IMG/VR virus record: IMGVR_UViG_3300005253_000118
Coordinates: 1 to 61,667 of that record
DNA length: 61,667 nt
Source of the DNA: a virus
Strand: one strand, 5' to 3'
Of this stretch, positions 50,976-59,099 are shown one piece after another (position 1 is the first letter of the stretch; every line of letters starts with the position of its first letter). The translations under genes and the position numbers were made by a program. The notes beneath the pieces were generated by a model that was given only the letters and a program-made list of their open reading frames with translations, was not told where the DNA came from and made no database searches.

Positions 50976-52292
50976 TCAGCTCCCCTCCGCAATCCGATTC
51001 ATTTCGACCTCAACACTTTTTGCCTCGTCCGGACTGTCAGGATATTCGCCTGCCACCGCAAATACGGTTTCACAAGCCTGCGCGTAAACATCTTCACCAA
51101 GATTCTCCCTGGCTTTTGCGAGTCCTACAAATTCGGGGGCAAGAGACGGCTTATCAGGATCCACGAACTCGGCATCAACCAAGTCCCCCTTTTTCTCGGA
51201 CGGCCCAGCAACCTCGGCCACAGGGAATGGCTTGTCTGGGTAAAAACCGCCCCACTTTTTAATCGCTTTGGCCTGGAGCGGAACAGGAGCATCCTTGAAC
51301 GTGTCAAGGTTGTCAGAAACAAACTTTGCGAATCCTGAAGTGAGTCCGTCACCTTTTCGGGTTTTCCACCATTTCGGCTGATCCCACGGCCCTCCATAAA
51401 TAATCATTTCCTCCTTTTTGGCTTTTCCCGTTTTATCTTTGGGAGGCGTTAGCTTGCTCCATGCTTCGAAATGAGCCCAAAGCTCCTCAAATTGAGCAAC
51501 GCCCTCGGCTTTGAACTGTTCGACGGACATCGGAGGGGTTTGCGCCGCCGCTAATTCTTTCAGGTATTTGTCAAGAGCGGGATCCGGCGGGTAGTTAATC
51601 TTTTCCGACACAAGCCGATCAAACTCCTCGGGTGTGTGTCCGACTTGCCCTTCTTCATATATTCCGTCTTTACTGAGTTCAAAATCGATGGGTTCTGGCA
51701 GCTCTTCCGGTATATAAGCGGTTCCGATAGCTCCGCCCCATAGCGCAGAAAGCCCCTGGCTCTCGACGACCTTCATAATCTGTGACGGCTGTTTTTCTGG
51801 TTTCCAAAATGCTGTTGCCGAGCCCTCCTGCGTTTTCCCGATGTATCCGGTGAGGTTGATTTCAAGCTCGTAGGGCACGATCCAGCCGTCTGGAGTGGCC
51901 TCAAAGTAAGCGCCGACAAGCGTCTCGCCTTCTAAAACCAAACCCTTTGAGCGTTTTGTCTGTCCTTTTTTATCTATCAGAATCAGACCCTTTGACCATC
52001 CCTTACAGTCAGCCTGGGCTCTTGCTTTGGCCCTTTTGTGGTGTATGCTTTCCACAATAGCTGCGTTACCTGTCCGACTATATTTAATGAGCCAGCACTC
52101 CTTACGGAATGGGTCCAGCCGGCGGGCCTTACATTCGGCCATAAACATGATCGCCTCTGGGTCGGTCACATATTCCGATTTTCCCTGGACCAGATAATTT
52201 TTCACCATGGAAATAGTGAGCCTCATTTCGTCCCCGTTGGCCATTGTGTAGGACATTTCTTTTTCTGCTTTTGCCGGTAAACTATGTGTCAT
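50976..52292 (-). CDS. recT: RecT/Bet single-strand annealing protein
   Basis: 438 residues from the ATG at 52292 behind GGAGGACAATCAC. Family marks: LTISMVKNYLVQG, FMAECKARRLDPFRKECWLIKY, SIHHKRAKARAQADCKGWSKG, EFEINLTGYIG-type stretch. The C-terminal 200 residues are an extension. Partners nearby: the PD-(D/E)XK exonuclease (55721) and a coiled-coil protein (54080). The gene is sandwiched between RNA genes. Confidence 0.85.
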   Translation of the reverse strand: MTHSLPAKAEKEMSYTMANGDEMRLTISMVKNYLVQGKSEYVTDPEAIMFMAECKARRLDPFRKECWLIKYSRTGNAAIVESIHHKRAKARAQADCKGWSKGLILIDKKGQTKRSKGLVLEGETLVGAYFEATPDGWIVPYELEINLTGYIGKTQEGSATAFWKPEKQPSQIMKVVESQGLSALWGGAIGTAYIPEELPEPIDFELSKDGIYEEGQVGHTPEEFDRLVSEKINYPPDPALDKYLKELAAAQTPPMSVEQFKAEGVAQFEELWAHFEAWSKLTPPKDKTGKAKKEEMIIYGGPWDQPKWWKTRKGDGLTSGFAKFVSDNLDTFKDAPVPLQAKAIKKWGGFYPDKPFPVAEVAGPSEKKGDLVDAEFVDPDKPSLAPEFVGLAKARENLGEDVYAQACETVFAVAGEYPDSPDEAKSVEVEMNRIAEGS

Positions 52293-52325
52293 GTGATTGT
52301 CCTCCTTTGATTTTTTTAGGAAAGT

Positions 52326-52357
52326 GGGGAATGTCGGATTGCCTTCCGACACTCCCC
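52326..52357 (-). promoter_or_regulatory. 13-pair hairpin before recT
   Basis: GGGGAATGTCGGA (52326-52338) and TCCGACACTCCCC (52345-52357) form a long stem between the tRNA-Thr gene and recT. There is no U run on the minus strand, so RNase III cleavage or mRNA protection after tRNA processing is likelier than termination. Confidence 0.5.
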
Positions 52358-52362
52358 GATCG

Positions 52363-52435
52363 TTTGTATAGTTGGAATTGAACCAACGACAGTCAGATTA
52401 CAAATCTGATGCTCTACCAATTGAGCTATATACAG
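52363..52435 (-). tRNA. tRNA-Thr(UGU)
   Basis: Near-perfect cloverleaf of 73 bases: acceptor CTGTATA/TATACAA (one mismatch), UA at 8-9, D-arm GCTC-AATTGGTA-GAGC, anticodon arm TCAGA-TTTGTAA-TCTGA with UGU at 34-36, variable CTGTC, T-arm GTTGG-TTCAATT-CCAAC, discriminator A; CCA not encoded. The only normal tRNA in the window. Confidence 0.9.
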
Positions 52436-52482
52436 AATTGGTGGCTATTCTTTTCTTTCGCTGTACGCATGATCTCAGTTTT

Positions 52483-52600
52483 AGTGATCTGCGTCCTGCC
52501 ATTAGACGATCTCCCCATATGGTGTTTCTGAATGGCGGAGAGACCAGGATTCGAACCCGGATTACAGTCATTGAATCACACGCCAGTTAGTGAAAAAGAA
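52483..52600 (-). tRNA. Apparent circularly permuted tRNA
   Basis: On the minus strand the 3' half comes first: T-arm CCGGG-TTCGAAT-CCTGG (52560-52544), acceptor strand TCTCTCC (52543-52537), G and an encoded CCA (52535-52533). Sixteen bases later, the 5' half starts at 52516: GGGGAGA, TC, then D-arm GTCTAATGGCAGGAC. GGGGAGA pairs with TCTCTCC over all 7 positions (one G-U). No 5' half lies upstream and no 3' half downstream. The anticodon region is unresolved; TTCAAT could place UCA there. Resembles Gln/Glu tRNAs. Confidence 0.65.
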
Positions 52601-52775
52601 CATTGCCTGAAGCTGTAGGGCAATACGATGAGTTTGATTTTGGCATTTATGTAATGCCATTTATTAAGCTAATGCTGAAGCTAAAGCTGGCCCTAAATTG
52701 TTATTATCAAGTAATTAAGCGCCGCATTGATTTACCTGTGAACAAGATGCGACATTTCTTGAGTACAAGATATGT
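52601..52775. other. Non-coding interval between RNA genes
   Basis: About 175 bases with no supported gene. It holds ATTGCC...GGGCAAT and TGGCATTTATGTAATGCCA hairpins on the minus-strand RNA, so it may be part of a structured precursor for the permuted tRNA. Nothing else seen. Confidence 0.4.
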
Positions 52776-52950
52776 TGGTCCAGGCAGGATTCGAACCTGC
52801 AAATGCCTGCTCCTATACAACCATGATCTATGTACGGAATCGAACCGACTCGCAAACAGGCTTCCAGATCTTTTTTATTATTCGCGTCTACCAATGACAA
52901 GCCCACGGTAATTCTATGAGGTGCCAGCTTGTCAATTCCGCCACTGGACC
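52776..52950 (-). tRNA. Leu-like tRNA D with D-loop hairpin and large anticodon loop
   Basis: Acceptor GGTCCAG/CTGGACC (7 perfect pairs), TGGCGGAATTG start, T-arm GCAGG-TTCGAAT-CCTGC. D-loop hairpin TGACAAGC/GCTTGTCA (52895-52902, 52927-52934); joining the flanks gives TGGCGGAATTG|GTAGACGC, a standard Leu D-arm. Anticodon stem GATCT/AGATC (52866-52870, 52825-52829) encloses 36 bases that include a TTCGATT loop. About 175 bases. No anticodon assigned. Confidence 0.65.
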
Positions 52951-52959
52951 AAACTAAGC

Positions 52960-53090
52960 GGGGAAGCAGTGTCTGAGGACCTTACAACGACTTATTCCAA
53001 AGCACTGAGCTTCGGAGGCGATTCGGAACCCCGCCGCATTATCCTCGTTGGCGGTCAAAGTTCTATAAGGTATACTTCTACCGCTTCCCC
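52960..53090 (-). ncRNA. Stem-closed 131-base structured element
   Basis: GGGGAAGC (52960-52967) and GCTTCCCC (53083-53090) form an 8-pair closing stem; inside lies GGCGGGGTTCCGAATCGCC, a T-arm-like stem. It is directly upstream of tRNA-like D. It could be another insert-bearing tRNA-like RNA or an RNA processing stem; no tRNA fold could be completed. Confidence 0.35.
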
Positions 53091-53095
53091 ACACT

Positions 53096-53839
53096 TTATC
53101 CATGAATATAAGTGAACAGTTCTTCACCAATAGAAGTGTCCACAACCTCTGTCGAATTGGCCCGCTGTCGAGCCTGCTTTACGGCCCGGAGCAGCTTTCT
53201 TATCCGGCCTACCAGAATATTCTTCTCTGCCGTACTTATCAGGCCTACCCAGACTTCTTTGATTTTTCTTCCGACATTTTTAGTCTCGGGGATTTCCTTT
53301 ACTTGGGCCGGATGTTCTTTTGTTGCTTCATATAACACCTGGGCCTTGAAGATCTTCTCGGTTTTGAACACTACTTCATCATCCACAACAGCCCAAACGT
53401 GTTCGCCCCGGTTTTTATCAGGCTCCCATTTATAACCAGGCGCCAAGGTGGGGGCGGCCTCATACACGCTCAGGATCGCCCTCAATTTGGTTTCCAGGCC
53501 AAGTAAAAATGTTGCCGGGACATCCTTTGCGATCGCGGTCCCATCAATAAGGATGTCAGCCCTTGCCTCCTGATTTGTTCTCTCTTTCTGCAAAACCGCA
53601 TCGAGATACCGCACAGCGTGTTCTCTTTGCACGGCAAGTGACTCATAGACGGTCTTCGTCATTTCGCTATGCTCATGCGGAGCTTCCGGGGCGTCCTCGT
53701 CAAACATTTCAGTTCGCTTGTGAAACCCAAGGAACAGGCCGACCTGTTTTATAAATTCCGCTTTTGTGTTCTCCAGGGCAATCTTGTGAGCGCCCTCTAA
53801 TTCTGATTCCACAGCTAATACTTCGTGAAGTTTTGGCAT
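53096..53839 (-). CDS. Conserved phage protein of the recombination block
   Basis: 247 residues from the ATG at 53839 behind AAGGAGG. PKLHEVLAVESELEGA, ALENTKAEF, MTKTVYESLAVQREHAVRYLDAVLQKERTNQEARADILIDG and TTFLLGLETKLRAI-like ATFLLGLETKLRAILSVYEAAPTL follow a DUF7873-type phage protein pattern; exact function unknown. Frequently beside RecT-type systems. Confidence 0.6.
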   Translation of the reverse strand: MPKLHEVLAVESELEGAHKIALENTKAEFIKQVGLFLGFHKRTEMFDEDAPEAPHEHSEMTKTVYESLAVQREHAVRYLDAVLQKERTNQEARADILIDGTAIAKDVPATFLLGLETKLRAILSVYEAAPTLAPGYKWEPDKNRGEHVWAVVDDEVVFKTEKIFKAQVLYEATKEHPAQVKEIPETKNVGRKIKEVWVGLISTAEKNILVGRIRKLLRAVKQARQRANSTEVVDTSIGEELFTYIHG

Positions 53840-54079
53840 TTTAGTTTCCTCCTTGTTCGGTTTTATGGTTGTTAATATTAGATAAGAAGTTGTCTTGCCC
53901 CTGAACCCTGTCTCTTGCTCCGCAGCATGTTTACTGTGTGCCAATGTAAGGCGCCATACTTCATTGACAGTGACCAACGTGTCGACGTTGCCGCAGCACC
54001 CGCAATCATTTTCAAGCGGTGATAATTATATAATTGCGGGTCGCTTGCACGGTTTTTCTATATTTTAACAGAAGCAAGA
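53840..54079 (-). promoter_or_regulatory. 240-base structured leader
   Basis: No gene seen. ACCCGCAAT (53998-54006) and ATTGCGGGT (54033-54041) are perfect 9-base arms; CAACGTCGACACGTTG is another hairpin. These lie upstream of the 53096-53839 gene and may control its translation. Confidence 0.35.
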
Positions 54080-54823
54080 CTACCCCCTCCAAACCGGTAC
54101 ATCGTCCTGATAAATCCTGATACCGGGGATGTTTCGCACGGCCGCCTTGATTGCCGTGTTTATCGCCGGACCGTTCAGGATTTTGTACTCATCCGGTACT
54201 TTGTCGAAATCGATTTCCTCTTCATTCTTATCCCAAGTCCAAACCTTTTTCATACTCCCCGAGCCCTCTTCCGTTCTGGTCGGAGCCTGTTTTTGAGGCA
54301 AAACGGGTTCTGGTATGAGAATCGGGTCAATATTCTTTTTCTTCGCTTCCCGGTTGACTCTATCTTGCAACGCTCGGGCAGCTTCCTTGACCTTAAGATC
54401 GTCCTCTCTCCGCTTCATTTCCTTTATGCGAGAGTATTCACGGAACTTCCCTTTCAAATCACTTTCGATTGAGTCCAACATGTCGGTATAGACCCGCACG
54501 AGGTTTTTCACTGCTCCGGTGTAAAGGCGATGCTTCTTCGTTCTGTCCGCCCCGTCCTCTTTGACCCGTTTCGACAGTTTTTTGGCCTGCAGACCCATCT
54601 CCACGGCCTTGCTGTTTGACGCCTCATCGGTGATCTCAAACGCCTGGGCCTCAGTCAGCATCCCTTTAATTTTTTCCTCATACTTGGATAGCTCGGACTT
54701 GGCTGCTTCGATGTCGAATGGGTTTATGACCACAGGGGATGGTGCGTAGTGTCTTTCAGCGAACTCTGTTGCTTCCTTTCTGGTTTTAAACACCTCGGTC
54801 TTCGGTTTAAAATCGATCGGCAT
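54080..54823 (-). CDS. Coiled-coil recombination-partner-like protein
   Basis: 247 residues from the ATG at 54823 behind AGGAGGG. A helical, Lys/Glu-rich central coil (AKKLSKRVKEDGADRTKKH, RVYTDMLDSIESDLKGKFREY), then a basic, Pro-rich linker (LIPEPVLPQKQAPTRTE), then a C-terminal folded segment. Resembles coiled proteins next to RecT/exonuclease genes. Function not known. Confidence 0.55.
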   Translation of the reverse strand: MPIDFKPKTEVFKTRKEATEFAERHYAPSPVVINPFDIEAAKSELSKYEEKIKGMLTEAQAFEITDEASNSKAVEMGLQAKKLSKRVKEDGADRTKKHRLYTGAVKNLVRVYTDMLDSIESDLKGKFREYSRIKEMKRREDDLKVKEAARALQDRVNREAKKKNIDPILIPEPVLPQKQAPTRTEEGSGSMKKVWTWDKNEEEIDFDKVPDEYKILNGPAINTAIKAAVRNIPGIRIYQDDVPVWRG

Positions 54824-54824
54824 G

Positions 54825-55025
54825 TCATTTCCCTCCTTTTGCAACAGCCTTGAAAAACTTAAGAACCAGATCGGCCCTCATCTCAGTCCACTCCATTGAG
54901 AGGGCCTTAATCATTTCATAGACTGGAATTTTGTGTTCTGAGCAAGCGTTTACACCATGATTGTTAAAACTCATAGTGACGACCGATAAGCCCTTACAAT
55001 CTCCAAACTCGCATTTTGGTATCAT
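54825..55025 (-). CDS. Small Cys-containing protein
   Basis: 66 residues with CEFGDCKGLSVVTMSFNNHGVNACSEH, a CxxxxC...CxxH zinc-like set, and a helical tail. Ends just before the coiled-coil gene start. Confidence 0.5.
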   Translation of the reverse strand: MIPKCEFGDCKGLSVVTMSFNNHGVNACSEHKIPVYEMIKALSMEWTEMRADLVLKFFKAVAKGGK

Positions 55026-55067
55026 CTTATTTCCCTCCTTGCTTTAGTGACATTTTCCCCCCTTTTT

Positions 55068-55367
55068 TTACTCAACCGGATAAACTCCAACGTGCTCCAG
55101 GAGCCTTAAAATCAAATCTTCCGCGGTTTCCTCTTGCAGCTCTTCTTTTTTCTCATTTTGTTTTGGCAAAAGCCCGGCGTTTTCAAGGGTTTTTTGCTCG
55201 ATATGGATTATTTCTTTACACTCAGAGCCGTATTCTGGCCGCCCGTAGCTACTGATCCCCTCAATACTAAGCGTCACAGCCCACAGCTGAGGGTTGCCTT
55301 CATTCGGAAATTCATAGGTTTTCTTTGTATCTTCAGTTGTGATTCGTGTTATTGTTTTTGCCGACAT
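55068..55367 (-). CDS. Hypothetical protein
   Basis: 99 residues with KTYEFPNEGNPQLWAVTLSIEGISSYGRPEYG and an acidic Gln/Glu-rich tail. No family; part of the recombination operon by position. Confidence 0.45.
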   Translation of the reverse strand: MSAKTITRITTEDTKKTYEFPNEGNPQLWAVTLSIEGISSYGRPEYGSECKEIIHIEQKTLENAGLLPKQNEKKEELQEETAEDLILRLLEHVGVYPVE

Positions 55368-55380
55368 TTAATTCCCTCCT

Positions 55381-55719
55381 TTAATCTTTCCGGGTTGGGA
55401 TTAAAAGGTAGTCAGAACCAATAGGACGCAGTTCCAAATTATTATCAAGCCCACCCAGGTAAAACGCCTTTTCGTTCAGTTCTGAATTTGTAGAGCTCGG
55501 AAAAAGATGGGCAACCTTTAAAAAATACCTACTCTCGAAACCGGCAGCTTTGGCCTCGTCAAGTGAAAAAAGAAACCCATCAGAGTCTCCCAATGAGGAT
55601 AAATTAAAATATTTATCACTCTCAAACGCCTTTGGAATTAGTTCCTTCAAACCAGCCCTCCATCCAGGGCGTTTCTTTGCCAATGCCAATACTTTTTCAC
55701 TTTCAATTTTTAGTTCCAT
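55381..55719 (-). CDS. Hypothetical protein
   Basis: 112 residues, basic, with LALAKKRPGWRAGLKELIPKAF. No recognised motif. Two bases upstream is the exonuclease gene. Confidence 0.45.
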   Translation of the reverse strand: MELKIESEKVLALAKKRPGWRAGLKELIPKAFESDKYFNLSSLGDSDGFLFSLDEAKAAGFESRYFLKVAHLFPSSTNSELNEKAFYLGGLDNNLELRPIGSDYLLIPTRKD

Positions 55720-55720
55720 T

Positions 55721-56266
55721 TTATTTCCCTCCTCCGCTCAGTCTGTATTTCTCAATCATCAGCATATTCATGTAAGCCGCAAAATCAGCGGCTGAATCGG
55801 TGTACTCGCTGAAAATTGCCCGGCCCCCGTTTCCCTTGAGCCTCAGCGAACCTACTCGGCCAATGTCGTAACCGTTCTTTATTGCCAGGTGGCGATAGCA
55901 CGATAACTGCGGTTTCCAGGTGAAGCTCTCTGCCAAGGGCGTTTTCAAATCAACCAGCGTGATCTTGGTGTCACCAATAATGATACACAGCAGATCCGGG
56001 TGGCCGACTAAATCCAAGTCTTCATCTATCAGCTCAATCTCAGTATCGATGACTTTCTCAACGTATTTGTCAAACCAGTTCATGTAACTGTAGAAGAAAC
56101 CGTGATAATCAGGTGGCCACTGACTCGTTAAAACAAAACCCCCCTGGCCGTACACATGACAGGCGTGGTGGATGGTTGTTCCACGCTCAGAGGCATAATC
56201 CAGTACGTCCGGGTGTATTTGGTCGAACTTGTTAAATGGTTTAAGCGGTTGGGTTGTTCGGATCAT
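55721..56266 (-). CDS. PD-(D/E)XK exonuclease (RecE/Cas4-like)
   Basis: 181 residues: RGTTIHHACHVYG with the start of a 5'-exonuclease fold, GHPD at 88-91 and VDLKT at 105-109 (D106, K108) as the PD-(D/E)XK core, then QLSCYRHLAI. Paired with RecT it would resect double-strand ends for annealing. Ends one base before the next gene. Confidence 0.75.
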   Translation of the reverse strand: MIRTTQPLKPFNKFDQIHPDVLDYASERGTTIHHACHVYGQGGFVLTSQWPPDYHGFFYSYMNWFDKYVEKVIDTEIELIDEDLDLVGHPDLLCIIIGDTKITLVDLKTPLAESFTWKPQLSCYRHLAIKNGYDIGRVGSLRLKGNGGRAIFSEYTDSAADFAAYMNMLMIEKYRLSGGGK

Positions 56267-56270
56267 GCGC

Positions 56271-57419
56271 TTATTTCCATAGCTTCAACTGCTTAATTTC
56301 TTTCTCGATCCTCGGGATCCCAATGTCATTAATATAGGCCTCTGACAACTCAATCATAATAAATTTCCGGTTGTGCTTATAAGCGACGATAGCGGTTGTC
56401 ATGCTGCCGCCGAAGGGGTCAAGGACTGTGCAGGGTTTTTGCTTCACACCCTTATATTCCGGGCCTCCAAAACCCGTATGAGAACACGTTGGCTCCCAGC
56501 CGATGGTTTTGGATTCTATAATAGGTGGTTCCACTTTATCGAGTTGCAAGAGCGGCACGCTGCTACAATATTCGTTTTTTCGAACCCAAGGACTCCCGCA
56601 CTCCACACAGCATCCTTTCTCGCTCGTTCCTGCTAAGATACAAGGCTCTATCAGCTTCGGAGGGAAGGTGGCGAAATGGGCTTCTGGAAACGGGTGCGTT
56701 GCTACATTCCAGACTGAGCGTTTGTTACGCTTTGTCCCTGGTGGTAAATCGCACATAGCAGCTTGAAATGAATCGTTGTTTTTGATACCGCTCCCCGCTT
56801 TAGCTGTCTTTTGCATAGTCATTGCAGGCTTCCCGTTTTTACCCCTGCTGTGGGTATTCGGGCTCATTTTCTCTTTTATAGCCTCCGCATCATAAAAATA
56901 CTTAGCGGATTTCGTAAGCAAGAAAATGTATTCATGGGATTTCGTGCACCTGTCGGTCACGCTCTCGGGCATAGGATTGGGTTTTTTCCAGATTATCTCT
57001 CTGTCTTGCCCATGCCGCCATATCCTCTCTTCGAGTTGCCAACCACAGTGAGGACAGTAAACTTCTACCTCTTCAATTATATCCTGGCGCAACCACCACC
57101 CATCGGCTTGAAGGGCAATAGCGACTCGGGCCGGGATCATGCAAAGGTCTTTTGGTTTGAGGCCATTAGCCTTTGTCGGGGTATATTTTGAATTGCCAAT
57201 ATTTCTTTTTTTTATAGTGGGATCGCCACCGCCGGGTTGGGAATGGTTGACATAACTATCCCCAAAATTCAGCCAAACAGTCCCGTCCTTCCTAAGCACC
57301 CTCCGAACCTCCCGGAATATCTCAACCAAATGGCATACATAACAGCTATCCAATTTCACTCTAAAATATTTCTGTAAATGTGGTGGCACTTTATACGCAG
57401 GTAAAACAGGACTTGACAT
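56271..57419 (-). CDS. DNA methyltransferase, C-terminal part
   Basis: 382 residues. VEIFREVRRVLRKDGTVWLNFGDSY, PARVAIALQADGWWLRQDIIEEV, PNPMPESVTDRCTKSHEYIFLLTKS and VLDPFGGSMTTAIVA (FxGxG-type, 334-339) are the later motifs of N4/N6 DNA methyltransferases. The N-terminal catalytic motif is in the separate gene 58081-58539. The first 24 residues are unlike the family. See finding on the split. Confidence 0.8.
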   Translation of the reverse strand: MSSPVLPAYKVPPHLQKYFRVKLDSCYVCHLVEIFREVRRVLRKDGTVWLNFGDSYVNHSQPGGGDPTIKKRNIGNSKYTPTKANGLKPKDLCMIPARVAIALQADGWWLRQDIIEEVEVYCPHCGWQLEERIWRHGQDREIIWKKPNPMPESVTDRCTKSHEYIFLLTKSAKYFYDAEAIKEKMSPNTHSRGKNGKPAMTMQKTAKAGSGIKNNDSFQAAMCDLPPGTKRNKRSVWNVATHPFPEAHFATFPPKLIEPCILAGTSEKGCCVECGSPWVRKNEYCSSVPLLQLDKVEPPIIESKTIGWEPTCSHTGFGGPEYKGVKQKPCTVLDPFGGSMTTAIVAYKHNRKFIMIELSEAYINDIGIPRIEKEIKQLKLWK

Positions 57420-57459
57420 TTGCCCTCCAATGGCTATCTTGGGTTAGAGCTTAATAAAA

Positions 57460-58089
57460 ATGGTTTATAGAATACGAACAAAATATTGTAAGCAATGTGG
57501 TATTGAGTTTTCAGAAAGAATGCCCGAATCAAGGGTATTTTGTTCTGTCTCTTGTCGCCAAACATTCCGAAACGATCCTGTTCGCAACCCTTCCAAATCA
57601 CCCGAAGCCCGTAGAAAGATTTCTGAATCGCGGAAAGGGAAGCCGACAACCCTCGGCAGGCCGTGTTCAGAAAAAACAAAGAAAAAGATTTCAAAATCAT
57701 TAATAGGGACTTCGACTGGGAGGAGGCCAACACAAAAAGCGATTGATGCTTTTGTAAAAGGTGGTGAAAAAAACTTACTTCGTGCGTCTGGTTCTGAGCA
57801 TCATATGTGGAAGGGTGGTCATTCAAAAGAAAGACAGGCTCGTTATAAAGATCCTGAATATATTGAATGGCGCACAAAATGTCTCGAAAGGGATAGTTAT
57901 ACTTGTCAAAAATGCGGTGTAAGGAATGGCATGGGCGAGACAATAATCTTGCAAGTCCACCATAAAATTCATTACTGGGAACGCCCTGCCCTTCGATATG
58001 ATCTTGACAATGGGACATCTCTTTGTATTGGTTGCCATCGAAAAGCTCACAAGGGTATGAAAAAACCAAAAAATCCACGATCAGATTAA
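57460..58089 (+). CDS. HNH endonuclease inside the methyltransferase locus
   Basis: 209 residues on the opposite strand. Cys pairs (CKQCG ... CSVSC), RKISESRKGKP and KKKISKSLIG (NUMOD3-like repeats), then CQKCG...LQVHHKIHYWERPALRYDLDNGTSLCIGCH, an HNH catalytic and zinc core. Homing endonucleases often occupy insertions in phage genes. It separates the methyltransferase halves. Confidence 0.8.
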   Translation: MVYRIRTKYCKQCGIEFSERMPESRVFCSVSCRQTFRNDPVRNPSKSPEARRKISESRKGKPTTLGRPCSEKTKKKISKSLIGTSTGRRPTQKAIDAFVKGGEKNLLRASGSEHHMWKGGHSKERQARYKDPEYIEWRTKCLERDSYTCQKCGVRNGMGETIILQVHHKIHYWERPALRYDLDNGTSLCIGCHRKAHKGMKKPKNPRSD

Positions 58090-58539
58090 CCCCTCTTTTT
58101 TCAATTCATCCATCACATACTCTCGTTCTTTTTTTGTAAGGTCATCTCGAAGTTCCATAAACGGCCTTCCGCAGTCCGGTGTCGGTTCAAGGCCGAATGA
58201 GCCCCGCCAAGCGTTGCAGCGTTGGCAGAATTGGCCTTGTTTCAATTCTGTCTTGAAGCCAGCCCTTGCCGGTTCGGTTCCACGAGTCTCACTGAAACCA
58301 TTTGCGCCATCATGGTCTCTTTTGGGTACATATTTTTTTATGCTTTCATCTCCCCACTCATGCTTACACGCCCCATCCCCACCCCAAATCATCGGTGGAA
58401 GTCCGTAATCCCTCAACCCCCAATAAGGAGGCGAAGTCACGACACAGTGAACGCTTTCGGCCTCCATACCGCTTAATACCTCCAAGACATGGCCTTGATA
58501 GATTATACCGGCATCGGTCTCAAAATATGGCTTAATCAA
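58081..58539 (-). CDS. DNA methyltransferase, N-terminal part
   Basis: 152 residues from a TTG at 58539 behind AAAGGAG in a TTGA overlap with the ParB-like gene. IKPYFETDAGIIYQGHVLEVL and the catalytic TSPPYWGLRDYG (35-46) belong to N4/N6 methyltransferases. After GLEPTPD (about 122) the sequence leaves the family and ends CGRPFMELRDDL...GLI. The remaining motifs are in 56271-57419. Confidence 0.8.
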   Translation of the reverse strand: MIKPYFETDAGIIYQGHVLEVLSGMEAESVHCVVTSPPYWGLRDYGLPPMIWGGDGACKHEWGDESIKKYVPKRDHDGANGFSETRGTEPARAGFKTELKQGQFCQRCNAWRGSFGLEPTPDCGRPFMELRDDLTKKEREYVMDELKKEGLI

Positions 58540-59099
58540 ATAGCAGCTCCTTTCGATGGAATAAAAATCTCCCCACATTGCGGACATTCGACCTCTTTGG
58601 GTCCGTCGTTTCTAGACCCCGGAGGATCAACCATATTCGGATTTGTTATTTCGTCTATTTCGTTTAGGTCGTATGCCGTCAACTCCATATCAATATCAAG
58701 TACTTTCAATTCGCTTAATAATTCGGACAGCTTATCATTATCACGCACGGCCAATTCCGCAATATAATTATCGGCCACTAAGTCAGCATGTTCCAACGCC
58801 TCGCTCTCATAGTCCTGATAATCCACCGGAGCTTTATTGATGCCCGCCTTGAAAGCTGCTTCTAATCTGCCATGACCCCTTACGATAAGACCCGACCGGT
58901 TTGATACTGTTATGGGTAACCGCCACCCCTGCTTTGATATAATATGGCTTAATTTTTCGATCTGTTTTACCGGGTGCGTATTCGGGTTTTTCGGATTCAT
59001 TATTAATTCTACGCACGGGACTATCTTGTCATGGGCGCACCATACTGGGACCTTGCCGATGGTTGCGCGTGGTTTGATTTTGGTTTTTGGTTTTTTCAT
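58536..59099 (-). CDS. ParB-like protein
   Basis: 187 residues from the ATG at 59099 (ATGA overlap with the Tat gene). MNPKNPNTHPVKQIEKLSHIISKQGWRLPITVSNRSGLIVRGHGRLEAA is a ParB/Srx-type domain (GHGRLEAA replaces the GERR motif), then ALEHADLVADN. C-terminal CPQCGEIF zinc knuckle. In phages this protein is often next to a methyltransferase, and here they are coupled by a four-base overlap. Confidence 0.8.
   Translation of the reverse strand: MKKPKTKIKPRATIGKVPVWCAHDKIVPCVELIMNPKNPNTHPVKQIEKLSHIISKQGWRLPITVSNRSGLIVRGHGRLEAAFKAGINKAPVDYQDYESEALEHADLVADNYIAELAVRDNDKLSELLSELKVLDIDMELTAYDLNEIDEITNPNMVDPPGSRNDGPKEVECPQCGEIFIPSKGAAI

Noticed and set aside
50774-52950. Group I introns in the oversized tRNA genes
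   Set aside because: The inserts are about 30-80 bases, far shorter than a group I intron core (normally above 200 bases).
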